Assembly: GCF_010093815.1 (NCBI RefSeq) | Contig: NW_022985558.1 | Coordinates: 1,093,459 to 1,157,458, forward strand | Direction: 5' to 3' | Origin: Pseudovirgaria hyperparasitica | Taxonomy: Eukaryota; Ascomycota; Dothideomycetes; Acrospermales; Acrospermaceae | DNA length: 64,000 nucleotides | In this document: one piece after another, positions 9,617 through 21,900 of the stretch | Numbering within the stretch: the first letter of the stretch is position 1 | How the letters are laid out: every line of letters begins with the position of its first letter | Program-made: the position numbers and the translations under genes | The notes under the pieces: generated by a model | Databases searched by the model: none | What the model saw: the letters and a program-made list of their open reading frames with translations, nothing else | Told to the model about the DNA's origin: nothing

Positions 9617-12271
9617 TTATTTCATCTTCGCTGCCGCACGGACCATAAATGCGAAATCGTCGGGTGTCTCCTTGAGCAGTGTACCGTTTCCGGCTTGACG
9701 ACCGAGAATGTCCAGTACACCATTTTTGTCGGTATACAGCTGTGCTTCTAGGCTACTCAGAATACCAACGGCAGCACGTGTAAAGATTCGATCGCCTTCA
9801 AAGACCATGGCGTCCCAAATGCGGCACGCATTGTCTACACTCATGCGTCCAATCATAAGGCTTTCGAACATGGTGCCAAGAAATTCATCGGGGTGGAGGC
9901 GCAGCTTTTCGAACAAATGTGTGTATAGGGTGGGGAGCTTGATGTGCATGAGCTTGAGAACGTTCTCATACGCATTCGTAATGCGCGTAGCGTCGCGAAG
10001 AAGAATTGACATGGGCATTTGACGATTGAGAATGTTGGCCAACGCAATGAAGGCATCTGGCTGGTCTAGGTTGAGTACAAAGATTGCACCGAGGTTCTAA
10101 AGTAGTCAGCATTGTAGAATTGATACGCGAGACATAAACGGTACACCAAAAACATGGTATTCGGACAAACACCAACACGGGTTCTAATATTTGGACGGAA
10201 TTGTAAGAAATAAACTTACAGCCATGCCAGGAAAGAGGCTGACATCCGGGCGGTACATTGAGTATGCCATCAGAACGTCACGTAGGGGTTGATTGCATGG
10301 CATACCATGTTGGAAGAGCTTTTCGGTGGGATAGATGTCTTCGATGAGACGGTTTAATCTCTTGATAACCGGTTGGTCGATGTCTTCGCCCTTGTTCAAG
10401 CGAAATTGCTCAGTCGATTTTTTGAGAGCGCGATAGTAGCTATCATGGGTGAGCTCCAGTTCGTTACCGATACCCGTTGCCCAGACGCGACCACGGGCAG
10501 CAGGAGGAATCCCCTTCCACCATAGTTCACGAACACGCCGATCTTCGCGGAAGTCCTTCCAATTCGGTATGATAAGATGTTTCCATATGCCAACTTTGGA
10601 GGCTTCCTCGATGTCTTTGTTCTCAAGATCAGCCTTCAGCTTCGACATTCGTTTCTTCTCTGTGATAATCATGTCAGCTACGTCTCTGAGGCGTTAGTAG
10701 GGTCCCATACCTGCTTCTTGCGCGGCTGCCATGATTTTCTTGTATTCTCGTAGATGTTTCGCTTCCTCTTCCTTGGACTTCGGCGGTAGATGGCTTGGCC
10801 GCGTTCGAGACAAAACTGCTTCTTTTTCTTTGCTCATGGGCAGAGGGTCCATCATCATGCTTGGCTTTTGGATCGGGGGTAATTGAATCTTGCTCGACGA
10901 GCCCCGCTTCTCTACTGAGATAGGTCGTGCACCTTGCTGGATCTCGAGCTCGCGCTGTGCTTCTTTCTCCGTGGCATGCTCTTCCAACGCAGCAGTCATG
11001 ACGCGCGCATCATCGTCCAATGCAGATAGCACAGATGAGTATGATGTTGTTCGTGACGGCTGTGGAACCTCATCTAAAGATTCCATAGGTGGAGTCTTGG
11101 CGCTCAGAGAAGTGTGCTTATATGTCTTTGAATCCGGAAACGAAGCAGGGGCAGAAGCTCTCTGGCTTAGGTATGGACTCAGTGCCGTGCGTGAAGGCGA
11201 TCCACTTCGGGACGGGTTCGGCGAGGGGGTTCGATCGTAGGGCATCCGCGGAGAGATGGGAATATTGACTACGTATGCGTCATCGGGTATATCGTTGTCA
11301 TCATTCTCTTTCTCGTCGTATTCAGCCTCCAGCTCCTGTGCAGATTTCCGACGCGTTGATTGCCATGACGTTCGACGACTAAAGCTCAAGGATGGCGATG
11401 CTCCTACAGTCGAACTAGAACTCTGGCGGGACGAGGTAGAGCCACGAGAGGATGATCGAAAAGGTTGAACCTGCCCGGCAGGTGAAGGTGAACGCGATCG
11501 ATGCACAGCATGGATAGGCAGCGAAGTTGAAGAAGTGGTGAAGCCTCTACGCACGCGACCTGGTGGCCCAAGGGACGGTTCTCGCATGGCTCCATTGACT
11601 TGACTTTGCAGATTAGGATATGCAGGCCGCTTGGCAGAATTTGTGAGGTCTCTAAAGCTACCACTTCTGGAGTTCAATGAGGTCATTGAAGGTCGCTTGT
11701 CCAAGAGCCTTCGCTGAGCACCAGATGAGAGCCCAGAGATGCCTGGATAGAGCATCTCGTTCGACATGCCCCCATTATGTAGCACAGAGCTCGAGCCATG
11801 ATGGGTATCGTCCAGGCCAATATCCTCAAAGTGTGAGATGTCGGTTGGGCCGGCAATGTCGGACAGGTTCGAGGAGACGATGCTGCTAGCTCTTGAACTT
11901 TTGGAGGTTGTGAGATCCGGAGGCGAGGCTGAACCAGCCTCGTAAGGCATGCTGGACATCTTGGACACATGCATGGGCGCTACCAGCTGTCGTACACGTG
12001 CTCTGGCACCTAGTGAATCTGGCGTGGAGAGGGCTGCTTCGGGGGAGAATAGAGAAAGTGGCTGGGTCTTGAGGTCGAAATGTGCGTGCGCACTGTTGAT
12101 CAACGAAGTGACATATTCGTGCTGTGGAAACGAGTGGAGTTCTTCGATGGTACAAAGAATTGATTTGGAGTCGGGCCTATTCACTGAGTAGGGCAGCAGG
12201 ATCGTGGGAGATTGGTGTTTGTAGTGATCTGGGGGCTCGGTCGCGAGCAAAACCAGAGATGTGAAGGTCAT
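9617..12271 (-). CDS. TBC-domain protein (RabGAP-like, TBC1D12/14 type), probably inactive as a GAP
   Basis: The model has three exons (12271-10711, 10659-10220, 10096-9617), 826 aa. Introns are 51 nt (TACTAAC branch site) and 123 nt. The first 520 residues are Ser/Pro-rich and probably disordered. The TBC domain fills the C-terminus from about residue 560: WWKGIPPAARGRVWATGIGN, a YRPDV motif, LNLDQPDAFIALANILN and ACRIWDAMV match the TBC1D12/14 group. TBC proteins normally use an Arg finger (IxxDxxR) and a Gln finger (YxQ). Here the matching sites read IEDIYPTEK and SLFPGM, so both appear replaced by Pro. The ATG at 12271 is the first in this frame, although the frame stays open about 350 bp further upstream. 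A 33-nt version of intron 1 would also stay in frame but is too short to be likely. Confidence 0.88.
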
Positions 12272-13176
12272 TTCCGGTACCTGGCACTGCCTGGTAGCTA
12301 TAGGCGATGCAAGTGGGGCCCCTGAGCCTGAGATGAACACCAGCCTGTGCGTACTCGTGATCCCCGGTCGCCTCACGGTCACGGTGCGGTTACCTAGGAA
12401 CGCTGAAGACGGAGCATGCTGGTGAGAGATGTTGGGGGAGAAACAGTAATTGCAATTACAAAAGACAGCACAGGCCGTGAGGGGAGAATCGGGGATATTG
12501 TAGAGTCGACGAGGATTCGGGAACTGAGGGGAGGCGGGCAGGGCGTTTGGCAGTGCCCTTGCGCTTCGCAATAGTATTAGAATAGCTCTTGCGCGCCTCG
12601 ACTCAGCAACAACACGCAAGGGAGCAAAGACGACACACTCGAGGTCCAGAGTTGCGCTGCAGCACGCTCAAAATGGGGAGGCTGGGAAGCCTGGCTGATT
12701 GAGGATGGGATTTGTGCTGCAAGTTGTAGTTTGAAATGTCCGAAGGCTGGGGAGTCTCACTATGACCTTGATATGGCGGTGGCTGGTTAGTACTTGGAGA
12801 TTCCTCAACCCTCAACGTGCACCACCAGTCAAGGTGGATATATTGTTCACCAATTGCCGTCGCAGTTCAACGAGGCTAACTTCTTGAGTGTCCCACCTCC
12901 AATACATGGTGCAGAATGGAATGGAGAACTCCCCAGATTTCCCGTGTCTGTTCCCTGATCGCAGCCGTCTAACACGCATCTCGATCCAATAGCCAACCAA
13001 AACCGGCTGTCGGACAGGGAGGTTGACGACGCCGCTCTGTCAAGCTAACGTCATAGATCGAGATAATTGTCTATACTCTACGTCCAGTCTCCTCGCAGTA
13101 CTGAGCGCCATTAATATGCATAAGATCCATCGCCCGTATAGATCCTGCGAGGCTCCACACCATGTTGAAGTCTATC
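12272..13176. other. TBC gene promoter and TERT 3' flank
   Basis: This interval separates two genes read leftward. It should hold the TBC gene promoter and 5' UTR on the left and the TERT 3' UTR on the right. An open frame continues upstream of the TBC start but lacks an ATG. Nothing else is recognised. Confidence 0.5.
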
Positions 13177-16100
13177 CTATGTCGAGCTCCGAGGAGCTAA
13201 AGAGCCTGCTTCCTCTACTGCTCTCTGCACCATTTGTCTCTCGGCGATGTCCTCTGGCCTTGTCATTACCAGTTGCACCTTGATCCAGTGCAGAAAGTCG
13301 CTGTAGTGTGTCTGTCGACGCTGAAACGCCACTTGAAAGGCTGTGTATCCTACCCTACGCAACGCCGTTAGAATCTGCTACGTTGGTGGTCTCACAATAG
13401 ACACATGCTGGAACATGACAGCGAAGAAGGCTCGTGCGTACAACGGCGCATCTCAGAATAACAATAACCTTTTTGGCACTTCCGGACTTGACACTTCTGA
13501 CGATTTGCGACTCACCATTGCACTTGTCGCCGGCAGATCAGCCTCGCTCGAGAACTGCGGTTGGCATGACGCACTTTGAGATAGCCCAGTATGACTAGGT
13601 CTTGGACCGTCTCTAGATGCGCGCGAAGAAGCTGCATGTTAGCTTGAGTGCTGGAGTGCATTCCTGGTCAATCGCCGGGCGGCTGAGCCCCACCGGCACA
13701 GCGCCCGGGCCGCTTAGAAGGACTTACTGATAAGCAATCGAGATGCGCCTTTCCGCCCCGCTCCTAAACACTTGAGATATTCCCAACATGTCTCCGCCGA
13801 CTTCCTAAACCCGTAGTAGAGATTCGACAGAACTCTCCATCTGCTATTGTGACTGGCGTCAAGGAACATCTGCTGCATCTGGATCTTGAACCCGCTGTGC
13901 GTCGTGCTCGTCAGTGTGCTCAAACACCTCGCTACGAATGAGCAGACTTACTTCAATGTTTTGCGATGGAACGTTTGCCCCGGGACTCTAGACATGTCTA
14001 CAGTTAACGCGTCCCCTGCTGCTGTAACTAGTTTCAGTACTGATTCTGATAATCTACTGCATCCAAGAAGGATCTTACTAGTCCCTACTGGTCGCTCCGG
14101 ATTCTTCTGCACTTCCAACGTGGCCGTGTCGATCAGAATGCCGCAGTATGGGAACTGGCCGCCAGGGCCTATCTTTGCAAGACATGTATCATTCACTTTC
14201 GCAGGAAAGTTGGTTAATGATTTCTCCTTCTTGACTTGGACTCCATATTCTTTCTTTCCATCATGCATAGTCTGCAAGAATCGTTCTGCTTTACTCCTGT
14301 CTGTCGTAATAAGAAGGAAGTCATCGAGTAATCTCATAAGCATGCTATCTCGCTCGGACGCGAACGAGAGATAGTCCTGCTCCAGCTCGGCATAGAACAG
14401 ACTGCACAGGAGTGTAGACACAACGGACCCTTGTGGTATGCCATTCTTTTGCCGGTAGAACCTCCTCCCAATCTTTACCAAGTTCTTTGTGAGATGCTCT
14501 CGTAACAGCGTTATCACACGCTTCCTGCGATCTGGTCGCTGTACCGAGAGGTCGACGAGAATTGTTTGTGCTTTTGTAAGCTCGGACCCCTTGTGCACAC
14601 GCTGGTCAACAGGTCCAGCAATCGATTTGAAGCGTGTGACAGGAACTGAAGCGTGGTTTAGTCCGGTAAAATAGCGAAGGCCATCCGCTGGTCGGATTTC
14701 AGCCTGTTTGTGGACTTCATATTCTTCGGCACTGATGAGGTCTTCGACTATTTCTACAAGTCGCTGCTGGGGTATAGTGTCAAAACATGACACCACATCG
14801 ACCTTGCAAAAATATAGTCGCTTCCCCCAAAGACCATGTTCTAGAAGATTACTTTTGAACGTCCGCAAGCGTGGAAAGATATCTCCGACCGAAAACAAAG
14901 ACGAGCCTAACCTCTCCGGATTATTTGTCTGGGTAGTATGAGCATAGTTCCATCTTTGGTGGTGGTAACTTCACCTTCTCATAGTTCAGCACTCTAAATG
15001 CCGCGGCCAATGTTGAATTGATGCTACATCCCAGGATGACCCTGCCGTTCTTGTTGATCTGCATTCGTCGTTTGAGATTCATGATAGGACGTGCCCCAAA
15101 TGTTTTCGGCAAAAGTCTAACGTGGCTGTATCCTAAGCATCGCGAAGCCATTATTTTGGACGCACCCTCTCCCTTGATTTCCTCGAACATATTCACCTTC
15201 ATGAGGCTCAATGAAGGCTCAGCTAGCATACGCCACACATCATGACGGTAATAAAAAAGCCGCTGCTTGTGTACATTTGATTCGGTAACGTAGAAATTTG
15301 AGCGAATCAGCGGGATTAGGATTGAATCGAACAGGTAGTACACAAACTCGTGCAAGATTTCTCGTCGCTTGCCTATATCGCTCGCCGACGTTCTATTCTG
15401 TCTTGGGATATGAGGAGGTCGCAACCAACACATATCGTGTACCTGGCATAATCAACTGTCTGAGAGCACCTGCAGAGTAATCACCACTTACCTTGAGCTC
15501 CTGGGTTACCTGATGTATCGAAAGACTCTCACATCGACGGAGGCCTATGAAACAGTCGATATAGCGCATTATCGTGTAATAGTTGTGCGTCAAAGTTTCA
15601 TTGTCTCCCCAGAAATGTGATGGTACCACTTTTGTGATGATTGCTCGACAGAACGCAGACACATGCGAGATAGGAGAAGCAAGGTCAGTGAAGGCGACCT
15701 GCGTGTGAGGTATACTATCTCGCAAGGGATCGGAATACGTGTCAGTCCCAGCTTTACGAAAAGTCCTAGGACAATTACGTCGCCCATGGTCTACGTTGTC
15801 TAAAGTCTGTTGCCGAGTACGGTTAGGACAAGGACTCCAAAAGGGAAACACCCCTTACCTGGACAGGACAGTAGTAACGCAAGACCTCTTGATACACACA
15901 ACGTCCATGTCGTCTATGAAGATTTCTAACTAGCTGCGCTGGGTGCCCTCGCAAGCGCCTTGGGATGTTTGTCTTTAGTCTCCGTATGGTGGAGGCTGAT
16001 CTACCGACGTACTGTCGTGATATCTCTTTCTCCCGGAGTGTGTAATCTTTTTGTCCAAGAGCCGTGTCTCGAGAGTCAATCTGTGAGACAAAGGCGTTAT

Positions 16101-17319
16101 GGAGTCCAAACTGGCGAGGAAACATGTATTTCAATAAATGGACGAGCTGCTCCCGATCATCCAGGTCCACAAGACGGTTCAAAATGTCTGAGGTAACAGT
16201 TAAGATTGTCAAGCCTGACTCACATTGTTACTCACGAATACGCTGCAGGCCAAACCGTACTTGTCCGTTTGAAATTAAGGATGCTTTAGCATACATCATC
16301 CTGGATCTTATGAATTTAATGTTAGTAGGTCGTTTGATAGGTACAGCTCCTAATACTCGAGGTGGTAGGGCTTTCAGATGTAGTCCTGTCGTCCGCTGGA
16401 GAGGTGCTGAGGTCTTTAGTTCAATCAAAGGAGTTCCTACTATTTCAGCGGTTACAGTTATTGGGTGATCCTAGCAACTTACCACTAAGTTGATAATAAA
16501 AACCACGGCTGGCCTCAATGGGTATAAATATACCACAGTTCAGTAACAGGTTCGTCATGACTTTTTGACCTCCTTCCCCCAGACATTGTAATACTGAGCT
16601 CCAAGCAGCATTCTTCATGGTGTCCACGTGAGAATTGCGAACACTGTACATCAAACCGGGAATTCCAGGCACCGCACGAACATGATCGGTATCTCGAGTT
16701 TGCGAATGGCAACGTTGGAACCCTGTGCAAAGCAGGTGAGATGGTTTTGGTGCTGACGTGTTCCTCCGGAAGAGCAGCCATATCACAAAGTCAACAACCT
16801 GTATTGATCATCAATTACGAATGATGCATTCACAAGTAGAATTCGGCTTGGCCTTTGATGGTAAGTACTGAAAGAAAGTCAACTCACTTCTGACTGCATG
16901 AAATTAGCTGTTCTACTGTCCACTCCAGCCGTAGATCCAGATAGTTGCTGCGTAAAGGCTTGCATCTCACTACGAGGGATGCTTTCACTGATATGTTCAT
17001 GAGTCGCATGTTGGGGCTGTCCGATCAACGTGCTGTCCAGCAGTTCACGCACGACGATGTCATCAATACCGTTTCCATTCCCAAGTAGATCGGGGCCATG
17101 CTTTCCACAATGAAGTATCCGCCGTCTGCGCTTCTTCGATGTCGCTGGGAGCTGGTCTATGAGGTATTGGCGAAGGCTTAGCACGCGTGGGTAGTAATGA
17201 GATAACACTGGGTGATCGACCCAATCTTTAGAAGGACTAAGTATGGAACTGTGCTTTGGATCAAGTCTTGGTCTCTTTGAGGGTGAATGAGTGCTTGTCT
17301 TAGGCTTTCTCTTAGCCAT
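13177..17319 (-). CDS. telomerase reverse transcriptase (TERT)
   Basis: TERT copies telomerase RNA onto chromosome ends in the nucleus. The model has ten exons: 17319-16888, 16798-16483, 16439-16236, 16187-15859, 15806-15492, 15442-14975, 14928-13952, 13894-13728, 13612-13516, 13354-13177. Their lengths sum to 1161 codons with all phases consistent (1160 aa), normal for filamentous fungi. Domains in order: an N-terminal basic segment and TEN-like region; an RNA-binding domain with HLLCTGFQR and YMFPRQFGLHN; the T motif around NFYVTESN (about 581-588); motifs 1 and 2 (HVRLLPK, GARPIMNL). Reverse transcriptase motifs follow: A (KVDVVSCFD, catalytic Asp about 732), B' (GIPQGSVVSTLLCSL, about 851-865), C (LLDDF, Asp about 890 and 891) and E (YCGILID). 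The C-terminal extension includes SHNSRW, RRQVQW and AFQRRQTHYSDFLHW. All catalytic Asp residues are kept, so it looks functional. Introns are 43-161 nt. It is divergent from the RhoGEF gene. Confidence 0.96.
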
Positions 17320-17413
17320 CTCCAGTTCCCGGCAGTGAAGACACGACCGGCGAGCGTTGTAGATATGGAGCCAGCGCGTGAGAAGGGCTGCAGTTATCTT
17401 AGCTAGACCAGAG

Positions 17414-17540
17414 CACGTGGGAATTGATCAATGGAAGAAGAGGATGGATGTCAAATTTTAGGCCAAAGCCCATTAAGAAGACGAGACGTTCTTGTTCTTA
17501 ACGCGCTCCCGGAGGACGCGCAGAGACGCGCTAGCACGTG
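17414..17540 (-). promoter_or_regulatory. TERT upstream motifs: two CACGTG boxes and three ACGCG cores
   Basis: CACGTG occurs at 17414-17419 and 17535-17540. ACGCG occurs at 17501-17505, 17516-17520 and 17526-17530, all within about 220 bp of the TERT start codon. ACGCG is the core of the MCB site bound by the MBF complex at G1/S genes in yeasts, and CACGTG is the site of bHLH factors. That they control TERT is an inference from clustering alone. Confidence 0.4.
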
Positions 17541-18948
17541 CGATGATGAATGATGCCTGAGGAGGTTCAGGCAAGAAGCACTCAGGATGTAATTATTACA
17601 TTTTTAGTTATAGCTATGGATGTGCCTGGTAGGGACTAGGGGGAGCCCAGGTACATAATTAGTTGACTTTTATTAAGCTGCTCCGCTGATCATCCCACGC
17701 CGCCCACGCCCTGCCCCCAGCTGGAGGAGCAGCCGAGACCCAGCGGAAAGGCGGGAGGAGAGCCTGGGAAAGGCAGCGTTAGTACGTGGTAGGTAATGAT
17801 ACACACGCCCATGACAATAAACAATCATTGCTTTCCATCCGTGATACAGGGCTGCTCCATGCTCCGTGATCTGTGCCTTGGATGCCTGTCTACATCCTCT
17901 TCCCTCTGCGTCGTTTTTGAGTACGATAGCCGCATGGCAATGTCAAAGATACAGTATATGAGGCTAGTCATGTTCCCTGGCTCTTATAACTCCATAGCAG
18001 CCATGTCCCCTGACGCGCCTCAAGTCTTCCCAGGCTCAAGATGACTTTTTCTGGCTTCGTTACGATGGTGTATCCCAGCGGCTTGTGGGACAGTGGGTCT
18101 GAGGGCAAAGAGCGCGCACAGTCGTTCTGGATCGTCTTCAGCGCAAAATACGTCCTATTCTGCGGACGAGCAGAGCTTCGTAACACTACGCAGGCGCCAT
18201 GAACTGTTCCTGATGTAGTTTGCGGAGTATAGGCGAACGTACAGGGCCATAGCCACTTACCAGAGCCCGTCCGTCTCAAGGGAATCCTGCTTTGGCGTGG
18301 ACGAAGACATACTGTGGAAGAGCAAGTCATCGTCGTCATCCTCTTCTAATAATAATGTGCCCTGTAATTGCTTTTTCTTTCCATTTGTACAACGAGTTAG
18401 GTAGTGGAGTATGTGAGCGGATCGGGCTGGAATATAAGGCATTCTTTCTGCGAAGTAATAGTGCAGGGCCCCAAGAGATCGATCTACCGGACCTACACCT
18501 CAACCACGTCTACAACACCACTACCTACTCTTTCTACCCACCACCCCACCGACTCCTCTTCTTTCTCACTGCCTCAACTCCTTCAGATCTTGCGGTCAGA
18601 TCGGTGCGACAGTATTGCTTTCACATACTTTGCCCTATACATACCCTTGCCGCCCATTCGATTCGAAACACCGGCACCCATTGCCATTCCGCGCCCTGCA
18701 AGGCTCATTGGTTCATGCAACGACCTCGTTGCTTCATTGCTGGCAGTGACTTGGACACGCCTCTTGGCCCCTGCAACCTTCTTCCGGAAGAATATCCAGC
18801 TTAGCATCGCCTCGTTGTCTCTGATCCAACCAGTCAGGTTTGGTCGATTGGCGTGCGAAGTCCGGCCAGCTCGCGTCCCGCCCTTCCCACTGGCCCCGGG
18901 GAATACCTCAGCAGAAAAACCGGAAATTATGCTGGAGTATCGACAGTC
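17541..18948. other. rest of the divergent TERT/RhoGEF intergenic region
   Basis: This interval holds the RhoGEF promoter and 5' UTR. A long CT-rich tract at about 18496-18600 on the plus strand is typical of fungal promoters and leaders. Around 17968-18339 (minus) there is an ORF that could be split by a GTAAGT intron, but it has no recognisable family and is not called. Confidence 0.45.
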
Positions 18949-21900
18949 ATGTCGCGCCTCTCTCCTCAAGACCGCCTAGACGAGCCTTGGGACAGTTCTG
19001 CTGTCAATGCCTACTTCGAAGGCGAAACCCCGGACTTTGAACACGTCACTGGCGTGTTCGGTATTGACAGGAACAGCTCGAACTTCACAGATCCCCACGA
19101 CTTTTATCGCCTCCCAACATCTGCCTCCCGTTCGAATGACCTAGTCGTAGACAACAGCATGACATCTGCTGCTAGGCAACGTCCATCACAGCCAAATGGC
19201 ACCAGAACAATTCCAAGACCAGGATTCCGCTCAGCTTCGGGCCCCGCAAGCTCAACACCTACATTCAAGTCGACGACCACATTGCCATCCACTAATCGTC
19301 AACAGGTTCGGAACCTTGTTGACAGATTCAATCAACCGACAGTATCGAGTACTGCGCACTCTACGAAAAGATATTATCGTCCTGCGCGTGCCTCACTCGG
19401 CTCAAAGCCTCCAGCTTTATCAACCCCCTCGAAATCGACCTCCAATCCTACAAGCCCCGTGAGCCTTTCTCAAAACGATGGCGAGCCGAACAAACTCTTC
19501 AAACCTAAACATAAAGGCCAGTACCCTCCCGCAATGGGTCCTTCGGTCACAATAGGTGGTCTTTCAGGCGCAAAGGATCAAGATCTGGCAGCGACTGTGC
19601 TACGCTCACCACATCGACAAGTGCATCAGCATCCCGTCAGACCCTCACGACCTGCGTTATTTGGCGAAATAGCATTGAGTCCAGATGGTATGGTCGATTT
19701 ATCGAGGGCTCCTACTCATCCAGGAGAGCAGCAGACTTGGACAGACGGAAGCATGCATCGACCAAATGCCATGTTTCCTCGAGGGGGCCATAGCCGAACG
19801 CGATCCTACCAAGACGCGTCGCCAATAACAGATCTTCATGACTTCCACGCAAGTGGATCCGGATTTGCTGCACATCGGAAGTCGCGAAGTGAAGCATACA
19901 ACTTCACACAACAACCATATGTCGCGTCAACGGATGTGTCCCCGAATCGAAGTAGATCCCCTCGTTCAAGAATCCCTGTCCGTTCAAAGAGGACAAGTGG
20001 ACATTCTGAGTCCGGCTCATCGACTTCTTCACGAACAGGGTCGATTGTCAGCGAGTCACGTTACACATCTGCTTCACCTCCCAAGGACTCGCGTCTCCCG
20101 ACTGGCCCACAGTCGAGAGCACAGGCAGCAAAATGCAATGGTAGACCCAAGACACCGCCCACGATATTAATGGCCAAACGCTATGAAGGAACACCTGTGT
20201 CTTCTCCCAACGGCAGCAGCTTGAAAGCTGTCATACATCCTTCTTTGCCGAAATTGTCACCACCGCTCCGTACCTCTCGAAGTCGACAGCCATTACCGAC
20301 AGTAGCCTCCACGAATCGACCCAAAGAACCAAAGAGCCCAGTGCACGCAAAGAAGGGCAGCACTGGTTTAGGAGGCGCGAATTTCGCAGCACGTCGAAGC
20401 CTGTTTGAGAGCTCATCACAGGAAAGCCTGAAAAAACGATCAATACCATTGAGGAAGAAAAAGAGTGGTCTTAGTAGTGCACAACAGAGTCCGACTATAG
20501 AGGTGACGCCAGAGACGGTCAAAGCTCCTGCTCGGACTGAGCCGGCGGTGTCCTCTGTGGGGATTGATCTCAAAGTCGAGACAATCCACCTCCCCGTAGC
20601 AGCCAACAACACAGAGCCATCATCAGGTAATACCAATTTCGAAGCCGATGAGTCTCCAGTATTAGGCATGCCAGGACAGTTTCCCAGCAACTCACCATAT
20701 ATGGACTCGGAGGCTGTGACTGATGAATACGACCCAGCCATTCCGCGAGCTGAAGGTGAGGACACGGAGGCATCCAGATCTAACCAGGGATATCCGGCTC
20801 TCCAAACACCAGGTCGGAGCTCAGGTCCAGAACTTGACTACGTCTTCGGTGATGATATCGATACCCAAGACGATTTTTCGACTGGGCTAGATGGCGCCTC
20901 AGACGGATCCAGAATTTCCCAGTATCGCAATGATGCTAGCAACCCACCTAGTGCTGGTACTGGTAGTCACCGAAACACAACCTACTCGCATAACACCAGT
21001 GAGGATGATCTGGAATCCATATATGTGCAATTAGCAGAGACACCAGGTCCAGAAAGCATTCGCAATCAACATTGGTCGGAAAACTATTCCAGAGCTGGTC
21101 CGTCTGATCAACCATTGGCGATAAGACCACTTCGACCTTCTGTGAGGCTACCGCATGATAGTTCCACTACCGATCGACCATATCTGCTGCATGGGTCTAG
21201 TGAGGACCCTTCTCCATCGAGTGCTGGAGCAACTTTCTTTCAGGAGGATGATTCACCCATAGATGCCTCAAGACCACAACATAGCGAAACTGGTCATCTC
21301 GCGGGAGAGTTCAAGTCGGTCCGTCTATCCACAGGCGTAACGATTAGTGCCGAGGCGTATAAAAGTCTCCAGGCTCTCCTTGACTTCTATGAGGTGAATG
21401 ATGTAACTGAAGACGTTGCCGGAGAGGTACAAGAGCAGGTAAGGCAATCAATTTCGGCTGATGTTGCTGCACAAGGAACATGGTCCTCAAAGCCAGAGGC
21501 CATCGCCTTTTTGCAGAGTGTAATACGCGATGTCGACGAGGCCGTGTGCCACGATTCGCAGACTCTAGTGTGGTCGGAGCGAGGCAGACGTAGCCATAAT
21601 ACGACGGCCGGCGAGGAAGAGTACGAGCACGATGGCTCCGGCGGAACTGCGATCATCTTGGAGCCACAGAGGTATTCTAGAGAGGGTGTGAGCCGAGCTC
21701 CATGGGAGCAACAGCAACGACAAGAACAACAACTTTTCGAGGAGGAAAGGCGACGCGAACGCGCTATGGAGGATCACGTGATCGACTCACAGTGGAGGAC
21801 TTCGCCAGATCATGTCTCGGCTGCACAGCTTGGCTATGCAGCACAATCGCGTCGAGCAAACAACCGTCAAGACTCGAATAATGACAACCAATTGCCCGAG

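Noticed and set aside
12272-12619. Upstream extension of the TBC protein frame
   Set aside because: The frame is open but has no ATG, and the sequence looks like a leader or promoter, so the start was set at 12271.
17968-18339. Possible two-exon gene on the minus strand between TERT and the RhoGEF gene
   Set aside because: A GTAAGT donor splits a 123-codon frame and a small MSSSTPKQ-like ORF overlaps it, but no family is recognisable, two frames compete, and the site is a divergent promoter region.
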